Assembly (NCBI GenBank): GCA_964446115.1 | Contig: CAYUNE010000050.1 | Span: 20,329-84,328, forward strand | Direction of reading: 5' to 3' | DNA from: CAYUNE01 sp964446115 | Lineage (GTDB): Bacteria; Desulfobacterota; Desulfobulbia; Desulfobulbales; Desulfobulbaceae | DNA length: 64,000 nt | Made by a program: the position numbers and the translations under genes | Shown: positions 1 to 8,317 of the stretch, piece after piece | Layout of the letters: each line of letters starts with the position of its first letter | Numbering within the stretch: position 1 is the first letter of the stretch | The notes under the pieces: generated by a model | The model's input: the letters and a program-made list of their open reading frames with translations, nothing else | What the model was told of the DNA's origin: nothing | Database searches by the model: none

Positions 1-1368
1 AAGGAAGAGCTGGCCGAAATTATCGATTTTTTGAAAGATCCGAAGAAGTTCACCAAGCTTGGCGGCCGCATTCCCAAGGGCGTGCTGCTGGCCGGCTCGC
101 CGGGTACCGGCAAGACCCTGCTGGCCAAGGCCATTGCCGGTGAGGCCGATGTGCCCTTTTTCTCCATCAGCGGTTCCGATTTCGTCGAGATGTTCGTGGG
201 CGTCGGAGCTTCTCGGGTGCGGGATCTTTTCAAACAGGGAAAGAAAAACGCCCCCTGCATCATCTTCATCGACGAGATCGATGCCGTGGGCAGGCACCGG
301 GGGGCCGGCCTCGGCGGCGGCCATGATGAGCGCGAACAGACTCTCAATCAACTCTTGGTGGAGATGGATGGTTTCGAGGCCAACGAGGGGGTTATCATCA
401 TCGCCGCCACCAACCGTCCCGATGTCCTTGATCCGGCTCTGCTCCGTCCCGGACGCTTCGATCGCCAGGTGGTGGTGCCGGTGCCCGATATCAAGGGAAG
501 GGAGCTCATTCTAGAGATCTACGGCAAGCGCACCAAGCTGGCCAAGGATGTGGACCTGGCGGTCATTGCCCGGGGCACCCCCGGTTTTTCCGGTGCTGAT
601 CTGGAAAATCTCATCAACGAAGGCGCCCTGATGGCCGCCCGTGACGGCGACGAGGAGATTACCCTTGCCCACCTGGAGAAGGCCAAGGACAAGATTCTCA
701 TGGGCGCGGAACGACGTTCCATGATCATCTCCGAAGAGGAGAAGGAGGTCACCGCCTACCATGAGGCGGGTCATGCCCTGGTGGCCCGGTTGCTGCCCGG
801 GACGGATCCCATCCACAAGGTGACGATTATTCCCCGCGGCCGGGCCCTGGGCCTGACCATGCAGCTGCCCATTGATGAGAAGTACACCCATTCCAGGAAA
901 TATCTCCTCAACTCCATCTGCATTCTCTTTGGTGGCCGGGTGGCCGAAAGGCTGATCTTCGACGAGGTTACCACCGGTGCGGGCAATGATCTGGAAAGGG
1001 CCACGGAGCTGGCAAGAAAGATGGTGTGTGAATGGGGAATGAGCGACGAACTGGGGCCGCTCACCTACGGCAAGAAGGAGGAACAGATCTTCCTTGGCAG
1101 AGAAATCGCCCAACACCGCGATTACAGCGAGGATACGGCCAGAAAGATCGACGAGGCGGTCAAGAAGATTATCATCGAATCCCGTGACAAGGTGCGTCGT
1201 CTGCTGACCGAGAACATGGAGATTCTCAAGGTGGTGGCCGCCGAGCTTCTGGAAAAGGAGACCATCATGCTGGAGGATATCGACCGCATCATCGACAACA
1301 GTCAGGCCGGCGCCTCCGGAAAGGAAGATGTCGCCGCAGAGGAGGAAAAACCGCATCCGGAAGAGTAG
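1..1368 (+). CDS. ftsH: ATP-dependent zinc metalloprotease FtsH (5' truncated by window)
   Basis: Membrane-anchored AAA+ protease that unfolds and degrades membrane and short-lived cytosolic proteins. The frame is open from base 1, so the N-terminal membrane segments lie outside the window and 455 residues are visible. Seen in order: Walker A GSPGTGKT, Walker B with IIFIDEIDA, the second region of homology NRPDVLDPALLRPGRFDRQ, and the zinc-protease motif HEAGH near base 760. The C-terminus is Glu-rich, as is common in the family. The stop at 1366-1368 is followed after 19 bp by the convergent glyS stop. The identification is firm; only the true start is unknown. Confidence 0.97.
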   Translation, partial: KEELAEIIDFLKDPKKFTKLGGRIPKGVLLAGSPGTGKTLLAKAIAGEADVPFFSISGSDFVEMFVGVGASRVRDLFKQGKKNAPCIIFIDEIDAVGRHRGAGLGGGHDEREQTLNQLLVEMDGFEANEGVIIIAATNRPDVLDPALLRPGRFDRQVVVPVPDIKGRELILEIYGKRTKLAKDVDLAVIARGTPGFSGADLENLINEGALMAARDGDEEITLAHLEKAKDKILMGAERRSMIISEEEKEVTAYHEAGHALVARLLPGTDPIHKVTIIPRGRALGLTMQLPIDEKYTHSRKYLLNSICILFGGRVAERLIFDEVTTGAGNDLERATELARKMVCEWGMSDELGPLTYGKKEEQIFLGREIAQHRDYSEDTARKIDEAVKKIIIESRDKVRRLLTENMEILKVVAAELLEKETIMLEDIDRIIDNSQAGASGKEDVAAEEEKPHPEE

Positions 1369-1387
1369 CCCCCCGGATGATTTTTCC

Positions 1388-3463
1388 TCAGTCGACGTTC
1401 ATCTTTGAAATATCGCCGATTTTGAGAACGAGACCGCCCAGGGCGGTGAGCAGGTTGAGGCGGTTTTGCCGCAGCTGCCGGTCATCGGTCATCACCATGA
1501 CCCCGTCGAAGAAGCGGTCCACAGGTTCCTTGATCCGCAGCAAAACCGTGAGCGCCTGCTCGTATGCCTTTGCCGCCAGAAGCGGAGCCATTTCCCTTTC
1601 CACGGCAGTCACCGTTTCATAGAGTTCTTTTTCTTCCTTTTCCCGGAAGAGAGCGGGGTCTACCCTGCTTTCGCCGTTGTCCTTGATGATATTCCGGATC
1701 CGTTTATAGGAGGCGGCCAGTATTCCGAAACTTTCCCGGTTGCGGATTGCGGTGAGGGCGTCGATGCGGGCCCGGCAGTCGTTGATATCGTCAAAACCGA
1801 CACCGGTGGCCGCCGCAATGGCCTGGGTGGAAATTCCCTGGGCGGCGAGATCGTTGCAATAGCGATCCCTGAGAAAGGTGCCGATATCTTCGAGGGTGCC
1901 CGGCGGTACATCCAGCATGGCTTCATACTGCCTGAGGGCTGCCTGGAAAAAGGTGGAGAGCGAAAGGGCAAACCCCTTCTCCTCGATGATATGGATGATG
2001 GCCAGCCCAAGACGTCGCAGACCAAAGGGATCGGTGGTGCCGGTGGGTTTTGAGCCGATGGCAAAACAACCGGCAATGGTGTCCATGCGATCGGCCAGGC
2101 CCACGATGGCCCCGGCAGTGGTTGACGGCAGGGCGCTGCCGGCCCGCAGCGGCAGATAATGCTCCTCAATGGCTGCGGCTATCGCTTCCTCTTCCCCGTC
2201 CAGCCGGGCATATTCCCCGCCCATGGTGCCCTGCAGGGTGGGAAACTCGCCCACCATTTCGGTGAGCAGGTCGGTTTTTGCCAGCAGGGCCGCCCGGGTG
2301 CAGACATCTTCATACTCCGGGGCAAGGTGGCGGGCCAGCAGGCCGCTGAGCGTCGCCAACCGGTCTGTTTTTTCCGCCATGGTGCCCAGGCGATTCTGGA
2401 AGATGATCCCGCCAAGATCGGCACGGCGCTCTTCCAGGGTTTTTTTCCTGTCTTCACGGAAGAAAAAGTGGGCATCCTCCAGCCGGGCCCGCAAGACCCG
2501 TTCATGGCCGTTCACCGCCTTGGCATGATCGCGGATCGCGGTATTGTTGACGGCGACGAAGCGGGGCAGCAACCGCCCGCCGTCGTCCACCACCGGGAAG
2601 TACTTCTGGTGTTCCCGCATGGAAGTGACGAGGACCGCCTCGGGAATCTCCAGGAACCGGGCCTCGAATGACCCGCAGACTGCCCAGGGCATTTCCACCA
2701 GGTTGGTGACGGTGTCGACGAGCTGAGGATCCAGCAGAGGGCTGCATCCTTTTTCCCCCACGCTGTCGCTGACGCTCTTTTCGACTTCCTCGATGACCAG
2801 ACTGCGCCGCTTTTCCGGATCTGCAATCACAAAGCTGTTGCGCAGTTTTTCCATGTAATCGTCAAAATTTTTCACCTCGATGGGATCGGGGGCCATGAAA
2901 CGGTGGCCCCGGGTTGTCCGGCCGGAGACGATATCGTTGACCCTGATGTCGATTACCGTGGCACCATAGAGGGCCAGCAGCCACTGGATGGGCCTTACAA
3001 AGGCCATATCGCCGTTTCCCCAGCGCATGGATTTGGCAAAGGGAATGTCATTGATGAGAGATGTGAGCAAATGGGGCAGCAGTTCCCCGGTTTCCCGTCC
3101 GGGGATATCCTGCTCAACCATGAGGTACTCTCCCCTGGGCGTTTCAATGACCCGCAGATCCTGCAGTGTCACTCCCCGTGAGCGGGCAAAACCGGCGGCA
3201 GCCGCCGTGGGAGCCCCCTCTGCATCAAAGGCTGCCTTTTTCGGCGGACCCACGACCTGTTCACTGCGGTCCGGCTGGCGTTCAGCCAGATCGCTCACCG
3301 CCACGGTGAGGCGACGGGGGGTGGCGGCCGTCCGGATACCGCTGAAGGTCAGCTGGTGTTCCGTGAGCCTCTCGGCCATGCTCTTTTCCAGGTAGGCGAT
3401 GGCGGGTTTAATGAAGCCAGCCGGTATTTCCTCGGTGCCGATTTCAAAGAGTAACTCTTTCAT
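1388..3463 (-). CDS. glyS: Glycyl-tRNA synthetase beta subunit
   Basis: Beta chain of the bacterial alpha2beta2 glycyl-tRNA synthetase, which charges tRNA-Gly and carries the tRNA-recognition parts. The 691-residue length and the N-terminal signature LLFEIGTEEIPAGF are typical, and the C-terminal third resembles the DALR anticodon-binding domain. It is the last gene of a minus-strand train (purA to glyS), 81 bp after the FolE2-like gene. The alpha subunit gene glyQ, normally directly upstream, is not here, so the two subunits must be encoded apart. tRNA-Gly genes occur elsewhere in the window (28.4 and 63.6 kb). Confidence 0.95.
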   Translation of the reverse strand: MKELLFEIGTEEIPAGFIKPAIAYLEKSMAERLTEHQLTFSGIRTAATPRRLTVAVSDLAERQPDRSEQVVGPPKKAAFDAEGAPTAAAAGFARSRGVTLQDLRVIETPRGEYLMVEQDIPGRETGELLPHLLTSLINDIPFAKSMRWGNGDMAFVRPIQWLLALYGATVIDIRVNDIVSGRTTRGHRFMAPDPIEVKNFDDYMEKLRNSFVIADPEKRRSLVIEEVEKSVSDSVGEKGCSPLLDPQLVDTVTNLVEMPWAVCGSFEARFLEIPEAVLVTSMREHQKYFPVVDDGGRLLPRFVAVNNTAIRDHAKAVNGHERVLRARLEDAHFFFREDRKKTLEERRADLGGIIFQNRLGTMAEKTDRLATLSGLLARHLAPEYEDVCTRAALLAKTDLLTEMVGEFPTLQGTMGGEYARLDGEEEAIAAAIEEHYLPLRAGSALPSTTAGAIVGLADRMDTIAGCFAIGSKPTGTTDPFGLRRLGLAIIHIIEEKGFALSLSTFFQAALRQYEAMLDVPPGTLEDIGTFLRDRYCNDLAAQGISTQAIAAATGVGFDDINDCRARIDALTAIRNRESFGILAASYKRIRNIIKDNGESRVDPALFREKEEKELYETVTAVEREMAPLLAAKAYEQALTVLLRIKEPVDRFFDGVMVMTDDRQLRQNRLNLLTALGGLVLKIGDISKMNVD

Positions 3464-3544
3464 TGCCGTTCGATGATTGTTTCTGTGGTATGTTTGGAAA
3501 TCAACGGTTCCCTGCTCTAACGGGCACAGGGTTGTCGCACATGA

Positions 3545-4306
3545 TCAAGGTATTGGTTCCCCAGCCGTCCGGTGGGTGTGTCTTTCCAGGGTGGCAAAGG
3601 TGGAGTAGCCGGCTCCCATGTTTTCCACGGTGACCGAGAACCAGTTTAAAGCCGTCTCTCCGGCCAGGGCCCTGCCGAGCCTGGCGGTGAGGGATTCAAC
3701 CGAGATATCGCCTGCATCCCGTGAATCGGTGCTGCCGGCTCCTCCGGCCAGGGAGATTTCCCGCTCAATGAGGCCGATGAGATCCTCCAGCCACAGAAAG
3801 GTGCGGAAGCGAACCGCCACCGTTGCCCGGCCCCATTGTCCCATGGAGGCGGGAAGCGCGCCGCTGACCGGATTTTGCAGCGGCAGGACGATGGGCACCT
3901 TGATTTCCAGGGTAAGCTCCTCCCGGGTGTCCAGCGAGCCGTGCATCTTGCATTCGAAACGGTTGGTCACCATGCTGTTGCCGCCGGGCATCTTCTGCAG
4001 GAAATAGGGAAAGGCAATCTCCATGTGAGCGGCCTCGGCATCGAGGCGCTTTTTCATTTCCGCCAGGATCAGCCGAAAATTACGCAGGGTGATTTCCCCG
4101 TGAATACGGGTGAGGATTTCCACAAACCTGCTCATGTGGGTGCCCTTAAAGTGATGGGGCAGGTTGACGTACATGTTGACGACGGCAACCGTGTGCTGCA
4201 GGCTGTTGGCCTTGTCCAGCACGGTGATTGGGTAGGAAATGGTTTTGACGCCCACCTTTTTGATATTGATCCGCCGGTTGTCGCGGAGGCTCTGGATATC
4301 TTTCAT
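3545..4306 (-). CDS. FolE2/MptA-family protein lacking the GTP cyclohydrolase catalytic motifs
   Basis: 253 residues. The N-terminal half is clearly FolE2-like (type IB GTP cyclohydrolase): QHTVAVVNMYVNLPHHFKGT, then HMSRFVEIL and EAAHMEIAFPYFLQKMPGG. Where I recall the family having the active-site stretch with Cys-Pro-Cys-Ser and His-Asn-Gln-Arg, this protein reads VPIVLPLQNPVSGALPASMG followed by QWGR, with no cysteine or histidine. The later Tyr-x-Asn-Pro-x-Phe-Val-Glu-Asp block of the family is also missing, yet the C-terminal NWFSVTVENMGAGYSTFATL remains. It is therefore probably a non-cyclohydrolase paralogue or a degenerate enzyme; folate or queuosine supply from it should not be assumed. 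It lies 93 bp after the response regulator gene. Confidence 0.75.
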   Translation of the reverse strand: MKDIQSLRDNRRINIKKVGVKTISYPITVLDKANSLQHTVAVVNMYVNLPHHFKGTHMSRFVEILTRIHGEITLRNFRLILAEMKKRLDAEAAHMEIAFPYFLQKMPGGNSMVTNRFECKMHGSLDTREELTLEIKVPIVLPLQNPVSGALPASMGQWGRATVAVRFRTFLWLEDLIGLIEREISLAGGAGSTDSRDAGDISVESLTARLGRALAGETALNWFSVTVENMGAGYSTFATLERHTHRTAGEPIP

Positions 4307-4399
4307 GGCAACGGGCCGGTTCCGGCGGCAGAGGGTTACTGAAATTCGGTGAGCGTGTCTCGGGGGTGTCGGGTTGTGGCCGGAGGGGCGTCCGGCGGG

Positions 4400-4750
4400 T
4401 CACTGCAGATATTTTTTTACGGCATTCTTGAGTTCGGTGAGGTCGGACGACTTGACGATATACTCTTCCGAGGCCCAGGAGCCGAAGTCCTGTTTGTACT
4501 CGGTGTAGGCGGAACTGAGAATGACCGGCAGCTCGGGAGATATCTCCTTGAGCCGGCGCAGCACCTCAATGCCGTTCATCCCCGGCATGTTGATGTCGAG
4601 GATCACCAGGTCGGGTTTTTCCTCCTGGAATTTTTCGATGGCCTGGTCACCGTTGTAGGCGGAAACCACCTCATATCCCTCTTCCTCGAATTCTTCCCGG
4701 TAGAGCAGGTGGATGCCGTCCTCATCGTCTACGAGTAGGATCTTTTTCAC
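4400..4750 (-). CDS. Receiver-only (CheY-like) response regulator
   Basis: 116 residues, a single receiver domain with no output domain. Acidic pair D8-D9 (LLVDDEDG), phospho-acceptor D52 (LVILDINMPGMNG), Ser-Ser in ILSSAYTE and the conserved Lys in YIVKSSDL are all present. I chose the GTG start at 4750 because the family begins with KKILLVDDE and a GGGAG ribosome site lies 7 nt upstream. Its GTG overlaps the galT TGA stop (GTGA), so translation is probably coupled to galT. No histidine kinase is nearby. It presumably acts by phosphorylation-dependent protein contact; the partner is unknown. Confidence 0.92.
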   Translation of the reverse strand: MKKILLVDDEDGIHLLYREEFEEEGYEVVSAYNGDQAIEKFQEEKPDLVILDINMPGMNGIEVLRRLKEISPELPVILSSAYTEYKQDFGSWASEEYIVKSSDLTELKNAVKKYLQ

Positions 4751-5754
4751 TTTTTTTCTCCCGCTTCTTGTAAATACCGACAGGTGTCTTCCGGCGGCAT
4801 GGGGTTGATGTAAAAGCCGGATCCCCATTCAAAACCGGCTATACTGGTCAGTTTGGGAACGATTTCAAAATGCCAGTGGAAATGCTCCAGCGGTTCGGAA
4901 CGCAGCGGCTGGGTATGGAGAACAAAGTTGTAGGGAACATTGGGAATACAGGCATCGAGCCGTCCCAGGCTCTCCTTGAAAATCGCCGCCAGCCGTTCAA
5001 GTCCCTGCTGATCGATCTCGCTGTATGAAGATGCGTGTTTTCTGGGCAGAATCCACATCTCAAAGGGTGTGCGGGGGGCAAAGGGCGCCACGGTGATGAA
5101 CTCATCGTTCTCACAGACCAGCCGGACATTCTGCTGGATTTCCTGTCGGATGATATCGCAGAAAATACAGCGATCCTTATACCTGTAATAGGAAAGGCTG
5201 CCGGCCAGTTCCGAGACCACCATGCGCGGCAGGATGGGCAGGGCGACGAGCTGGGAATGGGAGTGTTCCAGCGAGGCGCCGGCGGCGCGGCCATAGTTCT
5301 TGAAGACCATGACGTAACTGAAACGACTGTCCTTGCTCAGGTCGATGATGCGATCCCGGTAGGCAGTGAACACCAGGGTCATCTGCTCCGGCTCAAGGTC
5401 GGAAAACCGCTCGTTGTGGTTGGGGGTCTCAATGATGACCTCATGGGCGCCGATACCGTTCATCTTGTCGTAGAGACCTTCCCCCTGCTTGTCCAGCTCC
5501 CCTTCGATCACCAGGGCAGGGTACTTGTTGGGGACCACCCGTACCAGCCAGCTGGAGGAGTTGGGGGGCATACCCGGGACCCGACCGTAGACCATAACCT
5601 CCGGCGGAGTCGTCTTTTCGTTTCCCGGGCAAAGGGGGCAAAAACCGCCTGTGGTTTTGGTTTCCTCGATGATGAAGTCGGTGGGACGCTTGCCGCGTTC
5701 CGTGGCAATGATGATCCAGCGGCCCAGGATGGGGTCTTTGCGTAATTCCGGCAT
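4747..5754 (-). CDS. galT: Galactose-1-phosphate uridylyltransferase (or related HIT-family nucleotidyltransferase)
   Basis: 335-residue HIT-superfamily GalT. In the Leloir pathway it moves UMP between UDP-glucose and galactose-1-phosphate through a uridylylated histidine. Seen: N-terminal ELRKDPILGRWIIIATER, zinc-site cysteines in GGFCPLCPGNE, the substrate-binding LEHSHSQLVALP, and the catalytic HWHFEIVPKL. No other galactose gene is nearby, and in anaerobes such proteins may instead handle other sugar phosphates in glycogen or envelope metabolism. It starts 3 bp after dksA and overlaps the following response regulator by 4 bp, so all three are likely made from one message. Confidence 0.9.
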   Translation of the reverse strand: MPELRKDPILGRWIIIATERGKRPTDFIIEETKTTGGFCPLCPGNEKTTPPEVMVYGRVPGMPPNSSSWLVRVVPNKYPALVIEGELDKQGEGLYDKMNGIGAHEVIIETPNHNERFSDLEPEQMTLVFTAYRDRIIDLSKDSRFSYVMVFKNYGRAAGASLEHSHSQLVALPILPRMVVSELAGSLSYYRYKDRCIFCDIIRQEIQQNVRLVCENDEFITVAPFAPRTPFEMWILPRKHASSYSEIDQQGLERLAAIFKESLGRLDACIPNVPYNFVLHTQPLRSEPLEHFHWHFEIVPKLTSIAGFEWGSGFYINPMPPEDTCRYLQEAGEKK

Positions 5755-5757
5755 CGG

Positions 5758-6120
5758 TTACAACCCCTGGGCCTTTTCCCGCTGTTCCTGGGCGGTCTTG
5801 CAGTCGATGCAGTACTGGGCGACGGGACGGGCCTCCAGCCGCTTTTCCCCCACCGGTTCGCCGCAGGCCTCGCAGATGCCGTAGGTGCCGTCAATGATCC
5901 GTTCCATGGCGCTGTCGATTTTTTCCAGCAGCTTCCGTTCGCGGTCCCGGAGGCGCAGTTCAAAGCTTCTCTCCGTTTCCAGGGATGCCCTGTCGTTGGG
6001 ATCGGGAATCGCCGTGTTCTGGGTTGTCATGTCCGAGAGGGTTTTTTCGACGTCACTGATGATCTCCGCCCGCATTTTTTCCAGCTTCCGCCTGAAATAT
6101 TCACGTTTGCTTTCGTCCAT
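5758..6120 (-). CDS. dksA: DksA/TraR C4 zinc-finger transcription factor
   Basis: 120 residues. An N-terminal coiled coil (about 1-85, rich in Lys, Glu and Arg) is followed by the C4 zinc finger: GICEACGEPVGEKRLEARP then YCIDCK, with all four cysteines. DksA-type proteins enter the RNA polymerase secondary channel and adjust initiation with ppGpp. The coiled-coil tip region is DPNDRASLE, which has Asp residues near where DksA needs them, although the tip sequence differs from E. coli DksA. It sits between moaC (30 bp upstream) and galT (3 bp downstream). Confidence 0.9.
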   Translation of the reverse strand: MDESKREYFRRKLEKMRAEIISDVEKTLSDMTTQNTAIPDPNDRASLETERSFELRLRDRERKLLEKIDSAMERIIDGTYGICEACGEPVGEKRLEARPVAQYCIDCKTAQEQREKAQGL

Positions 6121-6150
6121 ATCAATCTCCGATCGTCGGTGGTTGACTGT

Positions 6151-6636
6151 TTAACCTCTGCTGAAATCGCCGCTCTTGCCGCCGCTCTTGCGCAGCAGCA
6201 TGACATCTGAAATGGTAATGGTCTTATCGACGGCTTTGCACATATCATAAATAGTCAGCGCCGCAATCGATACCGCGGTGAGGGCCTCCATCTCCACCCC
6301 GGTCTTGCCGGTAATGCCGACTGTGGCCTGGATTTCGATGGAGTTTCGCTGTTCATGGAGATGGAAATTGATATCCACACTGGTAACGGGCAGGGGATGG
6401 GTGAGGGGAATGAGCTGATCGACCTTTTTGGCCGCCATGATCCCGGCAATGCGGGCAACACCGAGAACATCGCCCTTTTTCATGCTTCCCTCGCGGACCA
6501 GCCGGAAGGCATCCGGCGAAAGGGTAACCACGCCCGATGCCGTGGCCAATCGTTTAGTGTCCGGTTTTGCCGAAACGTCAACCATATGGGCGTTTCCGGC
6601 CGCGTCAAAATGAGTGAATTTTTTTTTCCGGGTCAC
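6151..6636 (-). CDS. moaC: Cyclic pyranopterin monophosphate synthase MoaC
   Basis: 161 residues. MoaC works with MoaA to turn GTP into cyclic pyranopterin monophosphate, the first step of molybdopterin synthesis. Seen: HFDAAGNAHMVDVSAK, MKKGDVLGVARIAGIMAAKK, LIPLTHPLPVTSVDI and the highly conserved GKTGVEMEALTAVSIAALTI then YDMCKAVDK. The start is a GTG at 6636 that overlaps the dnaJ stop (GTGA), so it is coupled to dnaJ. No other molybdenum cofactor gene is in the window. The pathway would serve formate dehydrogenase-type enzymes common in sulfate reducers. Confidence 0.96.
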   Translation of the reverse strand: MTRKKKFTHFDAAGNAHMVDVSAKPDTKRLATASGVVTLSPDAFRLVREGSMKKGDVLGVARIAGIMAAKKVDQLIPLTHPLPVTSVDINFHLHEQRNSIEIQATVGITGKTGVEMEALTAVSIAALTIYDMCKAVDKTITISDVMLLRKSGGKSGDFSRG

Positions 6637-7778
6637 GGGTTTAGTTCCGCCTCCTCAGCGACCTTGGCTTTTTTTTTCCCCCCACCCAGGTGACCGTGCA
6701 GCAGTCTGGAGAAAAAACCCTCCTCTTCCTGTTCCCGACAGATCTCGTCGAATTCACGGAGGATTTCCTTTTGCCGCCTGGTGAGTTTGCGGGGTATGCG
6801 GACCTGGATCTCCACCACCATGTCGCCGCGGCTGCCGCTGCGCAACCCGACAACACCCTGACCCCGCAGGGTAATGCGGTCTCCGGACTGGGTTCCCGGG
6901 GGGATCTTCAGCTTTTCATTCTCATAGATGGTCGGAATCTCCACCTCGCACCCCAGGGCGGCCTGGGACATGGAAATGGGAAATTGCAGGAAGATGGTTT
7001 GGCCGTCGCGGTGAAAGAACTCGTGCGGTTTGACGTGTATGACAACATAGAGGTCTCCGGAAGGGCCGCCGCGCCTGCCCCCTTCACCCTCGCCGCGCAG
7101 TCGCATACGGGCGCCGGTGTCGACTCCGGCGGGGATCTTGATGGAAACCTTTTTTTTCTTGTTGACCAGCCCTTCACCGCCGCAGTCGTTGCACGGATCG
7201 GTGATGATGCGTCCCGCACCGCGGCATTGGGGGCAGGTGGAGCTGACCTGGAAAAAGCCCTGGGAACGCATCACCTGGCCGCGGCCGTGGCAGGTGGGGC
7301 ACATGCGCGGCTGATGGCCGGGGCGCAGGCCCGAGCCCTCGCAGGTCCAGCAGGTTTCCCGCTTGGTGATCTCCACCTCCTTGGTGACGCCGTGGACCGC
7401 TTCGTCAAAGGTGATCTCCATATCGTAGCGGAGATCATCACCCTGGGTCGGGGCGTTGGGGTCCCGCCTGCGGCCGCCACCGAAGAGATCGCCGAAGAGA
7501 TCGCCGAAGCTTGAAAAGATATCCTCGAAGTTACCGGGGCCGCTGTGGCCGCTGTTCTTCAAGCCCTCGTGGCCGTAGGTGTCGTAGATACGCCGTTTCC
7601 GATCATCACTCAATACTTCGTATGCCTCGGTCGCCTCCTTGAACTTTTCCTCGGCAACCTTGTCGCCCGGATTGCGGTCCGGGTGGTACTTCAATGCCAG
7701 TTTGCGGTAGGCCTTTTTGATGACCACTGCTTCGGCATCTCTGCTCACTCCAAGTATTTCGTAAAAATCTCTGCTCAT
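6633..7778 (-). CDS. dnaJ: Chaperone DnaJ
   Basis: 381 residues. J-domain with HPD (KYHPDRNPGD, about 31-40), a Gly/Phe-rich linker (about 75-105), four zinc repeats (CWTCEGSG, CPTCHGRG, CPQCRGAG, CNDCGGEG), then the substrate-binding C-terminal domains. This is type I DnaJ, which loads clients onto DnaK. The length is normal. dnaK and grpE are not adjacent; upstream is rpoZ and downstream is moaC, overlapping by 4 bp. The last part (about 350-381) is Lys- and Glu-rich and probably unstructured. Confidence 0.97.
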   Translation of the reverse strand: MSRDFYEILGVSRDAEAVVIKKAYRKLALKYHPDRNPGDKVAEEKFKEATEAYEVLSDDRKRRIYDTYGHEGLKNSGHSGPGNFEDIFSSFGDLFGDLFGGGRRRDPNAPTQGDDLRYDMEITFDEAVHGVTKEVEITKRETCWTCEGSGLRPGHQPRMCPTCHGRGQVMRSQGFFQVSSTCPQCRGAGRIITDPCNDCGGEGLVNKKKKVSIKIPAGVDTGARMRLRGEGEGGRRGGPSGDLYVVIHVKPHEFFHRDGQTIFLQFPISMSQAALGCEVEIPTIYENEKLKIPPGTQSGDRITLRGQGVVGLRSGSRGDMVVEIQVRIPRKLTRRQKEILREFDEICREQEEEGFFSRLLHGHLGGGKKKAKVAEEAELNP

Positions 7779-7865
7779 TGCTTGTGGGATTGGCTATGTT
7801 GCAACCGCTCGCTGCAGGAGCTTGCCTGGGTACTCTCCGTTCCCGGACACCGGCTGATTACGGTG

Positions 7866-8123
7866 TTACTGGACTTCGGCTGCCGCTGTTTCCTCTTCTT
7901 CCGTCTCTTCAGCCTGTTCCGGCAGGCTGAAAATATTGTCAAAGGTCACCAGTCCGGCGGCAATCTCCCGCAAGGTGCTGACAAGTTCCTTGTTTTTGCT
8001 TTCCACCAGAAAAGGTTCTCCGGCACGGTGCTGCCTCACCCGCTCCACGGCAAGGTGGATCAGGGCGAAGCGATTGTTGTCGCCGAGCTGTGCCAGACAA
8101 TCGTCAACTGTTATTCGGGCCAT
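7866..8123 (-). CDS. rpoZ: RNA polymerase omega subunit
   Basis: 85 residues. The N-terminal MARITVDDCLAQLGDNNRFA and the following LIHLAVERVRQ match the omega family, which wraps the beta-prime C-terminus and helps assembly of RNA polymerase. A conserved helix region ELVSTLREIAAGLVTFDNI is followed by a Glu-rich tail. It lies 87 bp upstream of dnaJ. In many proteobacteria rpoZ neighbours gmk and spoT; that arrangement is not seen here. Confidence 0.92.
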   Translation of the reverse strand: MARITVDDCLAQLGDNNRFALIHLAVERVRQHRAGEPFLVESKNKELVSTLREIAAGLVTFDNIFSLPEQAEETEEEETAAAEVQ

Positions 8124-8253
8124 CTGTGTTCATCCTTTTTGTCGCATTGGAATGTAATTAACCGTTATCGCACGATGAAACATCGATTCCGGGTGACCGG
8201 TACACTGTATCGGATAATACGAATAAGTATTACCCGTTCGTTTGTACAGGGGA

Positions 8254-8283
8254 AAATCGCAACCGGTCACAGGGTTGGATGAC
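8254..8283 (-). repeat. Possible diverged copy of the dispersed intergenic repeat
   Basis: Read on the minus strand, this segment contains AACCCTGTGACCGGTTGC, close to the ATACCCTGTGATCGGTTGC core of the copy at 21565-21594, but it lacks the leading GGGTT. It lies in the rpoZ-purA spacer. Relationship is by eye and tentative. Confidence 0.4.
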
Positions 8284-8317
8284 GGAAAATCCGTTTCTAT
8301 TGTAGCCTAAGCAATAA

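Noticed and set aside
8190..8245. Imperfect AATAC/GTATT inverted repeat before rpoZ as an operator
   Set aside because: Short, A/T-rich and imperfect; no second copy or known consensus.
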